From assembly GCA_963664255.1 (NCBI GenBank), contig OY760938.1, positions 62,001 to 126,000 on the forward strand: DNA of 64,000 bases, written 5' to 3'. The position numbers and the translations under genes were made by a program. Under the pieces are notes generated by a model. The model did not search any database and was not told the DNA's origin. It saw nothing but the letters and a program-made list of their open reading frames with translations. This stretch comes from G963663775 sp963664255. GTDB lineage: Bacteria > Bacillota > Clostridia > Oscillospirales > Butyricicoccaceae. Positions 56,490 to 64,000 of this stretch are shown piece after piece (the first letter of the stretch is position 1; every line of letters starts with the position of its first letter).

Positions 56490-57740
56490 ATGAATGCAGA
56501 ATTAATTGCAGTTGGCACAGAAATTTTACTGGGAGACATTGTGAATACTGACGCACAAATGATTTCACGGGGCTTAAGTGAGCTGGGTATTAATGTATAT
56601 TACCAAACCGTTGTGGGTGACAATCCGGAGCGGCTGCGGCAGGTTGTAGAGATGGCAAAGCAGCGGGCGGATATTATTATCACAACCGGTGGACTGGGAC
56701 CCACATTGGATGACCTGACAAAAGAAACGCTTGCCAATGTATTTGGGAAGAAAATGGAGCTGCATCAAGAATCGCTTGACCGCATTGTTTCGTTTTTCAA
56801 TCGCATCGGCAAGTATATGACACCGAACAACGAAAAGCAGGCATGGCTGCCGGCAGGCTGCACGGTGTTTGTGAACCAGTGGGGCACTGCGCCAGGTTGT
56901 GCATTTGAAGCAGACGGCAAACATGTGCTGATGCTGCCTGGTCCTCCACGTGAATGCAATCCGATGTGGAAAGAGTGCGCCATGCCATACCTATACCCGC
57001 TGGCAGGCGGCTGCATTGTGTCGCACAATGTGCGTGTGATTGGCATGGGCGAATCGCAGATGGAAGCGACCTTGCATGATATGATGGAGCGCATGACCAA
57101 TCCGACCATTGCACCCTATGCAAAAACGTCAGAGTGCTTTGCGCGCATTACCGCAAAAGCAGAAACGGCAGAGGCGGCAGAGGAGATGCTCAAGCCTGTG
57201 GTGCAAGAGGTTTGCGATATTTTAGGAAGCGATGTTTATGGCGTGGATGTTGATTCTTTGGAGCAGGTGGTAGGTGACTTGCTGCGCCAGCAGAATTTGA
57301 CCCTTTCAGTTGCGGAAAGCTGCACCGGCGGCTTGCTGTCGAAGCGCATCACAGATGTGGCTGGTAGCTCTGCCTATTATAAAGGGGGCGTTTGCGCCTA
57401 TTCCAACGAGGTCAAAATGCACGTGCTGTCGGTATCTGAAGATACCTTGACACGCTTTGGTGCGGTGTCTGCAGAAACAGCGGAAGAGCTGGCACAAGGG
57501 GTTGCAAAAACACTGCATACCGATATTGGTATCGGCATTACGGGTGTGGCAGGTCCGGATGGCGGAACAGACGAAAAGCCAGTGGGGTTGGTCTATATCT
57601 CTGTGTACTTTAAGGGAACCTGCACAACCCGTAAAACCAATGCAAGCTTTGGACGCGACCGCGTGCGGTATCAAGCGGCTTCTAATGCACTGGATATGGT
57701 GCGCCGATTGATTGCTTTGCCGCATGTAAATAAAACATAA
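56490..57740 (+). CDS. cinA: CinA-like nicotinamide-nucleotide amidase/competence protein
   Basis: A 416-residue two-domain protein. The N-terminal MoCF-like domain (AELIAVGTEILLGDIVNTDAQMISRGLSELGI; TTGGLGPTLDDLTKE; LPGPPRECNPMW) is linked to ADP-ribose pyrophosphatase-type activity. The C-terminal amidase domain (LSVAESCTGGLLSKRITDVAGSS; GITGVAGPDGG) deamidates nicotinamide mononucleotide in pyridine-nucleotide salvage. Both are complete. AGGAG lies upstream of ATG 56490; an ATG at 56427 has none. It stands alone, closed by a terminator. Confidence 0.94.
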   Translation: MNAELIAVGTEILLGDIVNTDAQMISRGLSELGINVYYQTVVGDNPERLRQVVEMAKQRADIIITTGGLGPTLDDLTKETLANVFGKKMELHQESLDRIVSFFNRIGKYMTPNNEKQAWLPAGCTVFVNQWGTAPGCAFEADGKHVLMLPGPPRECNPMWKECAMPYLYPLAGGCIVSHNVRVIGMGESQMEATLHDMMERMTNPTIAPYAKTSECFARITAKAETAEAAEEMLKPVVQEVCDILGSDVYGVDVDSLEQVVGDLLRQQNLTLSVAESCTGGLLSKRITDVAGSSAYYKGGVCAYSNEVKMHVLSVSEDTLTRFGAVSAETAEELAQGVAKTLHTDIGIGITGVAGPDGGTDEKPVGLVYISVYFKGTCTTRKTNASFGRDRVRYQAASNALDMVRRLIALPHVNKT

Positions 57741-57750
57741 ATTCATAGAT

Positions 57751-57790
57751 AAAGAGTCTGGTAAATTATAAAATTACTGGACTTTTTTTC
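57751..57790 (+). terminator. Intrinsic terminator after cinA
   Basis: AGTCTGGTAA (57755-57764) pairs with TTACTGGACT (57774-57783), with two G-U pairs, and TTTTTT follows. Confidence 0.75.
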
Positions 57791-57934
57791 ATATATGCTA
57801 TATAATATTGCTAGTAATATTTGTGTAAGCACTTGTAAAACTGTGCGATAATTACAAAATAAGCACGAATAGTAGCGAAGCAATACGAACACGGTAGAAA
57901 AATGGTGTTTCGTATCGGTAAGGGAGATGGAACC

Positions 57935-60106
57935 ATGGAGTTAGAAGCAAACAAAATGTCGAGGCAAGAACACGAAAATTTATTCTTCTCCGGACGAGAT
58001 TGTCGCGCATATGAATTTATGGGAGCACATACAGAAACACGGGATTGCGTAAAAGGCGTCCGTTTCTGTGTATATGCGCCAGAGGCAGTCCGTGTTTCTG
58101 TGATTGGTTCCTTTAATGCGTGGAATCGTGAAGCGGGAGAAATGGCGGTCAGCGAAAACGGTATTTGGGAATTGTTTGTGCCGGATGTGAACCCATATGA
58201 CCCCTACAAGTATAGCATTGAAACATTTCGCGGCGATGTGATTGACAAAGCAGACCCTTATGCATTTCATGCAGAAACACGCCCTGCAAATGCTTCAAAA
58301 TACTATGATTTGGATGGATACGAATGGGAGGACAGCAGTTGGCTTTCTCATCGCCAGCGCCATTTGCCCTATGAAAATCCGGTCAATATTTATGAAATGC
58401 ACTTTGGCTCCTGGAAAATCAAGGACGATGGAACTTTTTATTCCTATCGTGAAATGGCAGAGCTGCTGATACCCTATGTCAAAGAGATGGGGTACACCCA
58501 TATTGAGGTGATGCCCTTGACAGAGTATCCATATGATGGGTCTTGGGGGTATCAGGTGACAGGATATTTTGCGGCAACATCGCGATACGGAACCCCACAT
58601 GATTTGCAATATTTCATCGACAAGTGTCACCAAGCAGGGTTGGGCGTCATCATGGATTGGGTTCCCGCGCATTTTCCGAAGGATGGACATGGTTTAATCG
58701 AATTTGATGGCTCGTATCTTTATGAATATGAAGACCCAAACAAGATGGAACACCAAGAGTGGGGCACAAGAGTTTTTGATTACGGCAAACCATCGGCGCG
58801 CAATTTGCTGTTGAGTTCTGCAATGTTTTGGGTTGAAAAATTCCACATGGATGGGCTTCGCGTAGATGCGGTGGCATCCATGCTGTATTTGGACTATAAT
58901 CGACAGGGGCAGGCGTGGACGCCGAATATCCATGGCGGTCGAGAAAATCTGGAAGCGGTGGATTTTCTGCGCTTGCTCAATGAAAGCATTTTATCTGCCC
59001 ATCCGGATGTGATGATGATTGCAGAGGAATCCACTGCGTGGCCGATGGTCACAAAGCCTAGCTATGACGGCGGCTTGGGATTCAACTTCAAATGGAATAT
59101 GGGTTGGATGAACGATATGTTATGCTATTGTGAGGCAAATCCATTTTTCCGTAAAGATATGCACGAAAAAATCACATTTTCTTTCATGTATGCATTTTCT
59201 GAAAACTATGTTCTGCCACTTTCGCATGATGAAGTGGTGCATGGAAAACGCTCCCTCATCGACAAAATGCCGGGCGAATATGCGGAGAAATTCGCGGCGT
59301 TGCGTGCTTTATATGGATATATGTATGCGCATCCAGGTAAAAAAATGCTGTTTATGGGTGGAGAATTCGGACAATTTGCAGAATGGGCATATCAGCAGGG
59401 GCTTGACTGGAGTTTGCTCAATTATGATGCGCATCAGCAGCTGAAACACTATGTGCGTGCCTTGAATTATGTGTACTTAGAGCAAAAGCCGTTGTGGGAA
59501 AATGATATGGATTGGCAAGGCTTCCAATGGATTGACCATGAAGACAACTACAATAATGTGATTACCTTCCGCCGCATTGCAAAGGATGGTTCGGATATTG
59601 TGGTGATTGTAAATTTTGCGCCGGTGTATCATGAAAAGTATCGAATTGGTGTGCCGAAGGAAGGGCATTATCAGGAGATTTTCAATTCTGATGATAAGGC
59701 ATTCGGCGGAACAGGTGTGCACAATCCGATATTAAAATCCGAGAAAACAGCATATCATGGACAAGAATATTCCATCGAAATGGCGTTGCCGCCACTCAGC
59801 ACCGTGTATCTGGTGGGAAAGCCAAAGCGACAGCCAAGAAGCAAAGCTGCTGTTGAAGCCGCGACCAAAACGGCAACTACGAAGCCCACACGCAAGCGCA
59901 AAAGCACCACTGCGGTGATGAAAACTACCTCAAAGGCAGTCACAAAGCCATCCAGCAAGGCGGTTGCCAAAGCGACAGATAAAACCATTGCAAAGGCCTC
60001 AACTCGAACGGTGGCAAAAGCTTCGACCAAAGCTGTGGCGAAGACAACGGATAAGACCGTTGCAAAGACAAGAAGCAGGGCGGTTTCCAAAACAGAAAAC
60101 AGCTGA
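57935..60106 (+). CDS. glgB: 1,4-alpha-glucan branching enzyme with repetitive basic tail
   Basis: Creates alpha-1,6 branches in glycogen. The 723-residue protein has an N-terminal CBM48 (GVRFCVYAPEAVRVSVIGSFNAWNREAGEM) and a GH13 barrel with HFGSW, DWVPAHFPKD, nucleophile Asp311 in GLRVDAVASMLYLDY, acid Glu364 in MMIAEESTAWP and Asp in LSHDEVVHGK. Residues from about 628 to the end form a Lys/Ala/Thr/Ser-rich tail with near-repeats such as TDKTIAKASTRTVAKASTKAVAKT, which is not part of the family. ATG 57935 follows AAGGGAG. First gene of glgBCDA. Confidence 0.95.
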   Translation: MELEANKMSRQEHENLFFSGRDCRAYEFMGAHTETRDCVKGVRFCVYAPEAVRVSVIGSFNAWNREAGEMAVSENGIWELFVPDVNPYDPYKYSIETFRGDVIDKADPYAFHAETRPANASKYYDLDGYEWEDSSWLSHRQRHLPYENPVNIYEMHFGSWKIKDDGTFYSYREMAELLIPYVKEMGYTHIEVMPLTEYPYDGSWGYQVTGYFAATSRYGTPHDLQYFIDKCHQAGLGVIMDWVPAHFPKDGHGLIEFDGSYLYEYEDPNKMEHQEWGTRVFDYGKPSARNLLLSSAMFWVEKFHMDGLRVDAVASMLYLDYNRQGQAWTPNIHGGRENLEAVDFLRLLNESILSAHPDVMMIAEESTAWPMVTKPSYDGGLGFNFKWNMGWMNDMLCYCEANPFFRKDMHEKITFSFMYAFSENYVLPLSHDEVVHGKRSLIDKMPGEYAEKFAALRALYGYMYAHPGKKMLFMGGEFGQFAEWAYQQGLDWSLLNYDAHQQLKHYVRALNYVYLEQKPLWENDMDWQGFQWIDHEDNYNNVITFRRIAKDGSDIVVIVNFAPVYHEKYRIGVPKEGHYQEIFNSDDKAFGGTGVHNPILKSEKTAYHGQEYSIEMALPPLSTVYLVGKPKRQPRSKAAVEAATKTATTKPTRKRKSTTAVMKTTSKAVTKPSSKAVAKATDKTIAKASTRTVAKASTKAVAKTTDKTVAKTRSRAVSKTENS

Positions 60107-60178
60107 TATATAGCAAACAGACAATACGATAACGAAAGCGTGGAGAAGACAGGAATGAATCAGAATGGAGATTTTGTT

Positions 60179-61390
60179 ATGTATCGAAAGAAAGAATGCG
60201 TTGCAATGCTTTTGGCTGGAGGACAAGGCAGCAGATTATATGTATTGACTACAAACGTTGCAAAGCCAGCGGTGCCATTTGGCGGCAAATACAGAATCAT
60301 TGACTTTCCGTTATCCAACTGTGTCAACTCCGGCATAGATACTGTCGGCGTTTTGACACAATATGAGCCACTGACGCTAAATTCTTATGTGGGCAGTGGA
60401 CAACCGTGGGATTTAGACCGTTTATATGGCGGTGTGTACGTATTACCGCCCTATCAAAAGGGGAAAAATTCGGAATGGTATAAAGGCACTGCGAACGCCA
60501 TTTATCAGAATATCAACTTTTTGGATGAATATGACCCGGATTATGTGGTGATTCTTTCTGGTGACCATATCTATAAAATGGATTACTCGAAGATGATAGC
60601 GGCGCACAAGGAGAAAAAGGCAGATGCAACCATTGCGGTAATCGATGTGCCGATTGAAGAAGCGCCCCGCTTTGGCATTATGAACTGCGATGAAAATGAT
60701 ACCATCATTGAGTTTGAAGAAAAACCGCAGCAACCGAAATCCACATTGGCTTCTATGGGTATTTATGTATTTACATGGAAAAAACTGAAGAAATATCTCA
60801 TAGAAGATGAGGAAAAGCAGATTTCCTCGCACGATTTTGGCAAAGACATCATTCCGTCCATGCTTGCAGAAGGACAGAAAATGATTGCATATCGGTTTGA
60901 TGGCTATTGGAAAGACGTGGGCACGATTGAAAGCCTGTGGGAAGCAAATATGGATTTGCTGTCTACAAAATCAGGGTTGAATCTGGATGATGACGATTGG
61001 AAGATTTATGGAAAGAATACGGGTGCACCACCGCATTTTGCCAGCACGGACAGTGTCATTCGGCATTCATTGGTGAGCGAAGGCTGCGAAATTGATGGTG
61101 AAATTGCAGGGTCTGTACTGTTTTCGGATGTGACGGTAGGCCGCGGCGCACAGGTAGAATATTCTGTGCTGATGCCGGGGGTGATTGTGGAAGAGGGTGC
61201 TGTGGTGCGCTATTCGATTGTAGCCGAAAATGCAATCATTGCAGCAGGTGCACAGGTTGGTCAAAGTCCAGTAAATGGTGACATTGAAAACTGGGGTGTC
61301 GCGGTTGTGGCGGCGAATGTGCGAGTTGGCAGGGGAGCCAAGCTTGCAGCGAAAGAAATGGCAGCCACGGATCTGCCGGATAAGATTTAA
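60179..61390 (+). CDS. glgC: Glucose-1-phosphate adenylyltransferase catalytic subunit
   Basis: Makes ADP-glucose from glucose-1-phosphate and ATP, the regulated step of glycogen synthesis. The 403-residue protein has the nucleotide loop MLLAGGQGSRLYVLT, KPAVPFGGKYRIIDFPLSNCVNSGI, the GTANAIYQNI loop, ILSGDHIYKMDY, the glucose-1-P region FGIMNCDEND through FEEKP, and a C-terminal left-handed beta-helix with hexapeptide repeats. ATG 60179 is family-like with GGAG 9 bp upstream; an ATG at 60155 is an alternative. It lies 72 bp after glgB. Confidence 0.94.
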   Translation: MYRKKECVAMLLAGGQGSRLYVLTTNVAKPAVPFGGKYRIIDFPLSNCVNSGIDTVGVLTQYEPLTLNSYVGSGQPWDLDRLYGGVYVLPPYQKGKNSEWYKGTANAIYQNINFLDEYDPDYVVILSGDHIYKMDYSKMIAAHKEKKADATIAVIDVPIEEAPRFGIMNCDENDTIIEFEEKPQQPKSTLASMGIYVFTWKKLKKYLIEDEEKQISSHDFGKDIIPSMLAEGQKMIAYRFDGYWKDVGTIESLWEANMDLLSTKSGLNLDDDDWKIYGKNTGAPPHFASTDSVIRHSLVSEGCEIDGEIAGSVLFSDVTVGRGAQVEYSVLMPGVIVEEGAVVRYSIVAENAIIAAGAQVGQSPVNGDIENWGVAVVAANVRVGRGAKLAAKEMAATDLPDKI

Positions 61391-61405
61391 AGGAGAACAG
61401 TCACC

Positions 61406-62533
61406 ATGAAAAATGTTTTAGGCATTATTATCGCATTTGATAATGATAATGATCTTCGCGAGCTCACCGACCATCGTACTGTTGCGGCGGTGCCGTTCAG
61501 CAGCCGGTATCGGATTGTGGATTTTATGCTGTCGAACATGGTGAATTCTGGAATTTACCGTGTGGGTGTTCTGATGCGTGACCGCTATCAGTCGCTTATT
61601 GATCATATCGGGAATGCGAAAGATTGGGATTTGTCCCGTAAAAACAGTGGCGTTACCATTTTGCCGCCCTATTCTTTCTCCAGAAGGTCTTCTCCTCTGG
61701 TCAATGGTGAATATCGTGGAAAGATTGATGCGTTGGCAGGCGCGGTAGATTATTTGCAAAAAAATCGTTCGGATTATGTTGTGATTGCAGATGGGGACAT
61801 TGTGGCAAATATTCCACTGGATGAAGTGGTGCAGGCACATGAGGAAAACGGCAGCAATGTGACAGTTGTTTGCACAAAGCGCACCAAAGAAAGCCCTTTT
61901 ACAACACATGTAGATGTTAATCGCAAAAAAGAAATCGTGGATGTGCGCGTTGGTGACAACTGCGATGGAAAATGCAAGCATATGGCGCTGGGCGTTTATG
62001 TGATGAAGCGAGAATATCTCATTCACATGATTGCGGAGTGCGTTACACACAATGCCATTCATTTTGAACGTGAGTTTTTACAGCGTGCGCTGAAGGATGG
62101 ACCTATGGGAATGTATCTTTTCAGCAATTATGCGGTGAAAATTGAAGATACAAAGGATTTTTATCAGGCAAACATGGATATGCTGCAAAAAGAAATCAGA
62201 GATGAACTGTTTTTGCGCAATCGGCCGATTCATACTAAAATTTATGATGAATCGCCGGCATATTATGGGGATGAAGCCGAGGTTTCAGATTGCCTTATTG
62301 CAGATGGATGCACGATTGAAGGCAGTGTATCCAACAGCATCCTATTTCGTGATGTACATATTGCCAAAGATGCAAAGGTGGAAAACAGCATTATCATGCA
62401 GTCTGGTGTGATACAGTCCGGGGCATCCTTGACCCATATTATCACAGACCGTGGCGTGAAGGTGCGAGAAGGCAGAACGATGATGGGACATCAAAATTAT
62501 CCTGTTGTAATTGCAAAAAGTTCGGTTGTTTGA
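61406..62533 (+). CDS. glgD: Glucose-1-phosphate adenylyltransferase regulatory subunit GlgD
   Basis: A 375-residue GlgC paralogue found in Firmicutes. It keeps the fold (VAAVPFSSRYRIVDFMLSNMVNSGI; VIADGDIVANIPLDEV; C-terminal hexapeptide repeats DCLIADGCTIEGSVSNSILF). The N-terminal GGQGSRL nucleotide loop is replaced by IIAFDNDNDLRELTDHRT, so it is probably not catalytic alone. In Bacillus-type enzymes GlgD associates with GlgC and raises its activity. AAAGGAG precedes ATG 61406, 15 bp after glgC. Confidence 0.93.
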   Translation: MKNVLGIIIAFDNDNDLRELTDHRTVAAVPFSSRYRIVDFMLSNMVNSGIYRVGVLMRDRYQSLIDHIGNAKDWDLSRKNSGVTILPPYSFSRRSSPLVNGEYRGKIDALAGAVDYLQKNRSDYVVIADGDIVANIPLDEVVQAHEENGSNVTVVCTKRTKESPFTTHVDVNRKKEIVDVRVGDNCDGKCKHMALGVYVMKREYLIHMIAECVTHNAIHFEREFLQRALKDGPMGMYLFSNYAVKIEDTKDFYQANMDMLQKEIRDELFLRNRPIHTKIYDESPAYYGDEAEVSDCLIADGCTIEGSVSNSILFRDVHIAKDAKVENSIIMQSGVIQSGASLTHIITDRGVKVREGRTMMGHQNYPVVIAKSSVV

Positions 62534-62638
62534 TATATTAGGTGCATATATCAAGTTTAAAATAAACATAGAGAGAGCAGCAAACAAGCGTGCACAGGTA
62601 CTTTCGCTTGCAACCCTGTTTTTAGGAGGTTAAACACG

Positions 62639-64000
62639 ATGAAAATTATGTATGTTTCGAGTGAAGTCGCCCCATTTGTCAAAACCGGAGGCTTGGGCGA
62701 TGTTGCGGGGTCTTTGCCAAAAGCACTTGCAGAAAAAGGACATGAGGTCGCTGTTTTTTGTCCGCTTTACAGTGTGATTCCCAATGACTATCGCACAAAA
62801 ATGACGTTTGTGACAAGTGCCTATGTGCAGCTGGCGTGGCGCAATCAATATTGTGGAGTTTTTTCCTGCGTTGAGGATGGTGTCACATATTATTTCGTAG
62901 ATAATGAATATTATTTTTCACGCACGCAGGTCTATGGCGAATATGATGATGCAGAACGGTTTGCTTTTTTCTCAAAGGCGGTCTTGGAGATTTTGCCGGA
63001 TTTGGGAGTGAAACCAGATGTCATCAACTGCAACGATTGGCAGACCGCGCTGGTGTCGGTCTATTACAATTTACTGTTCGGCGCGCGCACCTTTTATCAA
63101 AACATAAAAACGGTATTCACAATCCATAATATCCAATATCAAGGTCGCTACGGACGGGAAGTGTTGGAATATGTTCTGGGCATTGATGATGCGCATTTTC
63201 GCAGTGGATTCATGGTGCAGGATGGTGATGTGAATTTGATGAAGGCAGCCATTCTGGCATCCAATGCGGTGACAACGGTGAGCCAAACCTATGCCGAGGA
63301 AATTCAAACCCCCTATTACAGCTATGGCTTGGATGGAATTTTACGACAAAACAGCTGGAAGCTCCATGGCATTCTCAATGGCATTGATATGGAAGTTTTT
63401 AACCCGCAAACGGATGCGAAGCTGCTGAAAAATTACAGTATAAAAAATCTGAAAGCAAAGCTGAAAAACAAGCAGGATTTGCTGCGCTTGTGTGGTCTGG
63501 AAGCTGACGATAATACGCCTGTCATTGGAATTATCAGCCGCTTTGTCAGTGCAAAAGGCTTGGATTTGGTGGAAGCCGTGCTGCATGAAATTCTGGAAGA
63601 TGATGTCCGCGTGGTGGTGCTTGGCAAGGGCGACTGGCGATATGAGCAAATGTTTTTGGAAGCCAAACGGCGCTATCCTGCTAAAATTTCGGTTTCCATT
63701 ATGTTCTCTGGGGAACTGGCAAACAAGATTTACGGCGGCGCCGATATGCTGCTCATGCCCTCCCGTTCTGAGCCGTGCGGTCTGGCACAGATGATAGCTA
63801 TGCGCTATGGAACCATTCCGATTGTGCGGGAAACCGGTGGTTTAAAAGATACGGTGCAGGCATATGTGGACTATGAAAAGATTGGAAACGGGTTTACGTT
63901 TGCAAGCTACAATGCGCATGATATGCTGCACGTTATTCGTCAGGCATGCGGTGTTTATAAGCTTGATGCTGCAGCGTGGAAAAATTTAATGAAGGTAGGG
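62639..64000 (+). CDS. glgA: Glycogen (starch) synthase, 3' end beyond the window
   Basis: Transfers glucose from ADP-glucose to growing alpha-1,4 chains. The open frame gives 454 residues to the right edge, nearly the full length of about 475-480. It has the ADP-glucose-binding KTGGLGDV at the N-terminus (residues 15-22), INCNDWQTALV, TIHNIQYQGRYG, TTVSQTYAEEI, LHGILNGIDMEVFNP, GIISRFVSAKGLDL and LMPSRSEPCGLAQMIAMRYG, all GT5 features. TAGGAGG precedes ATG 62639. It ends the glgB-glgC-glgD-glgA cluster within view. Confidence 0.95.
   Translation, partial: MKIMYVSSEVAPFVKTGGLGDVAGSLPKALAEKGHEVAVFCPLYSVIPNDYRTKMTFVTSAYVQLAWRNQYCGVFSCVEDGVTYYFVDNEYYFSRTQVYGEYDDAERFAFFSKAVLEILPDLGVKPDVINCNDWQTALVSVYYNLLFGARTFYQNIKTVFTIHNIQYQGRYGREVLEYVLGIDDAHFRSGFMVQDGDVNLMKAAILASNAVTTVSQTYAEEIQTPYYSYGLDGILRQNSWKLHGILNGIDMEVFNPQTDAKLLKNYSIKNLKAKLKNKQDLLRLCGLEADDNTPVIGIISRFVSAKGLDLVEAVLHEILEDDVRVVVLGKGDWRYEQMFLEAKRRYPAKISVSIMFSGELANKIYGGADMLLMPSRSEPCGLAQMIAMRYGTIPIVRETGGLKDTVQAYVDYEKIGNGFTFASYNAHDMLHVIRQACGVYKLDAAAWKNLMKVG

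Noticed and set aside
1..64000. CRISPR arrays or rRNA genes
   Set aside because: No regularly spaced direct repeats and no rRNA-like sequence were seen; only one tRNA was recognised.

Overview
The window looks like chromosome of an endospore-forming, low-to-moderate-GC Clostridia bacterium. An Oscillospiraceae/Ruminococcaceae-type gut organism is my inference; I could not run a phylogeny. The support is the Firmicutes gene orders tig-clpP-clpX-lon-engB, acpS-ydcC-alr-ndoA, trmK-nif3, yggS-sepF-yggT-divIVA-ileS and lspA-rluD, the sporulation genes spoVM, sipL and spoIVA, and a GlgC/GlgD pair of the clostridial type.

Layout. 1-5.9 kb: end of an M19 dipeptidase, thrC, a metallophosphoesterase, then trigger factor, clpP and clpX. 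6.0-9.7 kb: lon, engB and a zinc-ribbon membrane protein. 9.7-13.9 kb: yjfB on the minus strand divergent from a yerC-methyltransferase-hslO operon, then efp, a CD1247-type protein and dut. 13.9-17.7 kb: a sporulation cluster with two tiny genes (a 46-residue membrane protein and a 25-residue spoVM) followed by sipL and spoIVA, then a tRNA-Val(CAC).

17.7-27.2 kb is accessory DNA. It holds an IS256-family element, a frameshifted relic gene, and then a stretch bounded by two imperfect copies of the guaA 3' end (GAGTGGGAGTAA and GAGTGGGAATGA, same orientation). Inside are a decayed serine-recombinase fragment, a TetR-controlled set of three redox enzymes (nitroreductase, Old Yellow Enzyme type, quinone-oxidoreductase type), a MerR regulator divergent from an alpha/beta hydrolase over a 19-bp-spacer promoter, and truncated genes at the guaA-proximal edge. 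I read this as the remnant of a genomic island integrated into guaA and carrying electrophile/xenobiotic functions.

27.2-39.1 kb: guaA, an SLH-type surface protein, a scarred intergenic region (operator palindrome, truncated ORF, IS21 relic), and a sulfur-assimilation unit (metY-cysK) preceded by a short cysteine-rich leader ORF. A minus-strand block follows: isoamylase-type glycogen debranching enzyme, acpS, a YdcC-like lipoprotein, alr and a MazF toxin without an adjacent antitoxin. 39.3-53.8 kb: DUF1858 protein, trmK, nif3, rqcH, hfq, an HlyD-like protein, the divisome cluster with ileS, lspA-rluD, and a cysteine desulfurase-thiI pair. 54-57.7 kb: a DEAD-box helicase with a MYG1-type protein, then cinA. 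57.9-64 kb: glycogen synthesis genes glgB-glgC-glgD-glgA. GlgB carries an unusual Lys/Ala/Thr-rich repetitive tail, and glgA runs off the window.

Many intergenic gaps carry recognisable sigma-A promoters (17-18 bp spacers) and intrinsic terminators. No CRISPR array, rRNA or T-box was seen.
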